A stretch of 64,000 bases of DNA from Halobacillus yeomjeoni (GTDB taxonomy: Bacteria > Bacillota > Bacilli > Bacillales > Halobacillaceae): positions 806,001-870,000 of the forward strand of contig NZ_JAIVAI010000001.1 of the NCBI RefSeq assembly GCF_020171525.1, read 5' to 3'. Positions 63,475-64,000 of the stretch are shown in pieces. The notes beneath the pieces were generated by a model. That model saw nothing but the letters and a program-made list of their open reading frames with translations. It did not search any database and had not been told where the DNA came from. The translations under genes and the position numbers were made by a program. Positions within the stretch are counted from its first letter, which is position 1, and every line of letters starts with the position of its first letter.

Positions 63475-64000
63475 TCAGAGATTTTTTTGGTGGAATTTTA
63501 ATAGAAGTTCCACCTCTGTTTTACCCCGGTCCAATTTTTTTGCGATTTCATCTATAGAATATCCCCTGTTTTTCATATCCATGATCTGCGACTGGATCGA
63601 AGGTTGGTATCCACCCATTTGTTCTGGTTCCGGTGGGGAGTATTCCGACGCAGGGGATTCCCCTTGAATATTCCTGGGTCTCTTTGGAGTCGGCGGAGTG
63701 TATTCTTCCTGAACGTCCCTGGGCCTATTTGAAGTCGGCGGGACATATTCTTCCTGAACATCCCTGGATCTATTCGAAACCGGCGGAACATACTCTTCCT
63801 GAACATCTCTTGTTCTCCTTGGGATAGACGGGGGTGTATACCCCTCCGCTTCAAGACCTGAGCTCCTGGAATGCGCTGTAAAAGAATAGGAACGGTGTTC
63901 AGGCTGTGAATCAGCCTTGAGCATTTCACTCATCTTCTGATTTTCCTCTTTGATTTCGGTCAAATAGGAAGTGAATAAATCCTCAATTTCACGCGCTACT
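63475..64000 (-). CDS. swrB: Swarming motility protein SwrB (YlxL), 5' part outside the window
   Basis: The frame is open to the window edge at 64000, so the TTG at 63963 is internal and the N-terminus (expected membrane anchor) is missing. The visible part reads a coiled-coil-like stretch (VAREIEDLFTSYLTE and following), then a Pro/Arg/Glu-rich region with three 15-residue tandem repeats, and the family C-terminus GYSIDEIAKKLDRGKTEVEL with LLKFHQKN. SwrB promotes flagellar basal body maturation in B. subtilis and lies between sigD and rpsB. The repeats make it longer than the 167-aa B. subtilis protein. Confidence 0.88.
   Translation of the reverse strand, partial: VAREIEDLFTSYLTEIKEENQKMSEMLKADSQPEHRSYSFTAHSRSSGLEAEGYTPPSIPRRTRDVQEEYVPPVSNRSRDVQEEYVPPTSNRPRDVQEEYTPPTPKRPRNIQGESPASEYSPPEPEQMGGYQPSIQSQIMDMKNRGYSIDEIAKKLDRGKTEVELLLKFHQKNL
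63682..63816 (-). repeat. Three in-frame 45-bp tandem repeats in swrB
   Basis: Three 15-codon units encode RTRDVQEEYVPPVSN, RSRDVQEEYVPPTSN and RPRDVQEEYTPPTPK, followed by a degenerate fourth (RPRNIQGE). The DNA units are also highly alike, which points to recent expansion. Confidence 0.9.

Noticed and set aside
63682-63816. CRISPR-like repeat array
   Set aside because: Repeats are contiguous with no spacers, in frame, and coding within swrB.

Overview
The window looks like the chromosome of a spore-forming, low-GC Gram-positive of the family Bacillaceae. About 55 kb of it follows, in reversed orientation, the Bacillus subtilis gene order from swrB through rpsB, polC, nusA-infB, pnp, dapA-asd-dpaAB, spoIIIE, the ymf genes, cinA-recA and rny to spoVS. 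Sporulation genes (spoVS, dpaA, dpaB, spoIIIE, tepA) are present, and many proteins have acidic stretches. A moderately halophilic relative such as Halobacillus is my inference, not shown directly. Nearly every gene is on the minus strand, so transcription runs from high to low coordinates.

Layout. 1-9 kb: an accessory region of small single-function genes (serine hydrolase fragment, kinase-like phosphotransferase, VOC protein, GyrI-like protein, two lipoproteins, two HAD phosphatases, nucleotidyltransferase, GNAT acetyltransferase, small membrane proteins). 9-22 kb: spoVS, ymdB, rny, recA, cinA, pgsA, rodZ, ymfK, ymfJ, ymfI, ymfH, ymfF. 22-28.5 kb: a DUF1456 protein, the nupNOPQ nucleoside ABC importer and the GntR-type regulator YmfC. 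28.7-38.4 kb: spoIIIE, ylzJ, tepA, dapA, dapG, asd, dpaB, dpaA, ymxH, ylxY. 38.4-39.6 kb: a gene-free block filled with foldback repeats, including a 580-bp element with terminal inverted repeats and a 9-bp target duplication. 39.6-49 kb: pnp, rpsO, ribC, truB, rbfA, ylxP, infB, ylxQ, ylxR, nusA, rimP. 49.5-64 kb: polC, proS, rasP, dxr, cdsA, uppS, frr, pyrH, tsf, rpsB and the 3' part of swrB.

The most striking object is in recA. The coding sequence is split after Asn203, in the DNA-binding loop L2, by a 964-nt group I intron (12711-13674). The intron shows the canonical P7 pairing and P8 and P9 hairpins, and it carries a free-standing 207-aa homing endonuclease that looks like the EDxHD (Vsr-fold) type. 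Exact removal at U|intron-G restores a normal 347-aa RecA. recA also keeps a good sigma-A promoter and a LexA box upstream, so the SOS response here depends on RNA self-splicing.

How the genes work together: lysine/DAP and dipicolinate synthesis (dapG, asd, dapA, dpaAB) sit in one block for spore wall and core. dxr, uppS and cdsA supply isoprenoid, lipid carrier and phospholipid precursors, and rasP handles membrane proteolysis. rpsB-tsf-frr, the nusA-infB operon and rpsO-pnp form the translation and RNA-decay core. Strong hairpins, several without a U-run, separate many of these units. Several genes start with TTG after a strong Shine-Dalgarno sequence, and I moved starts inward where ribosome-binding sites and family lengths demanded it.
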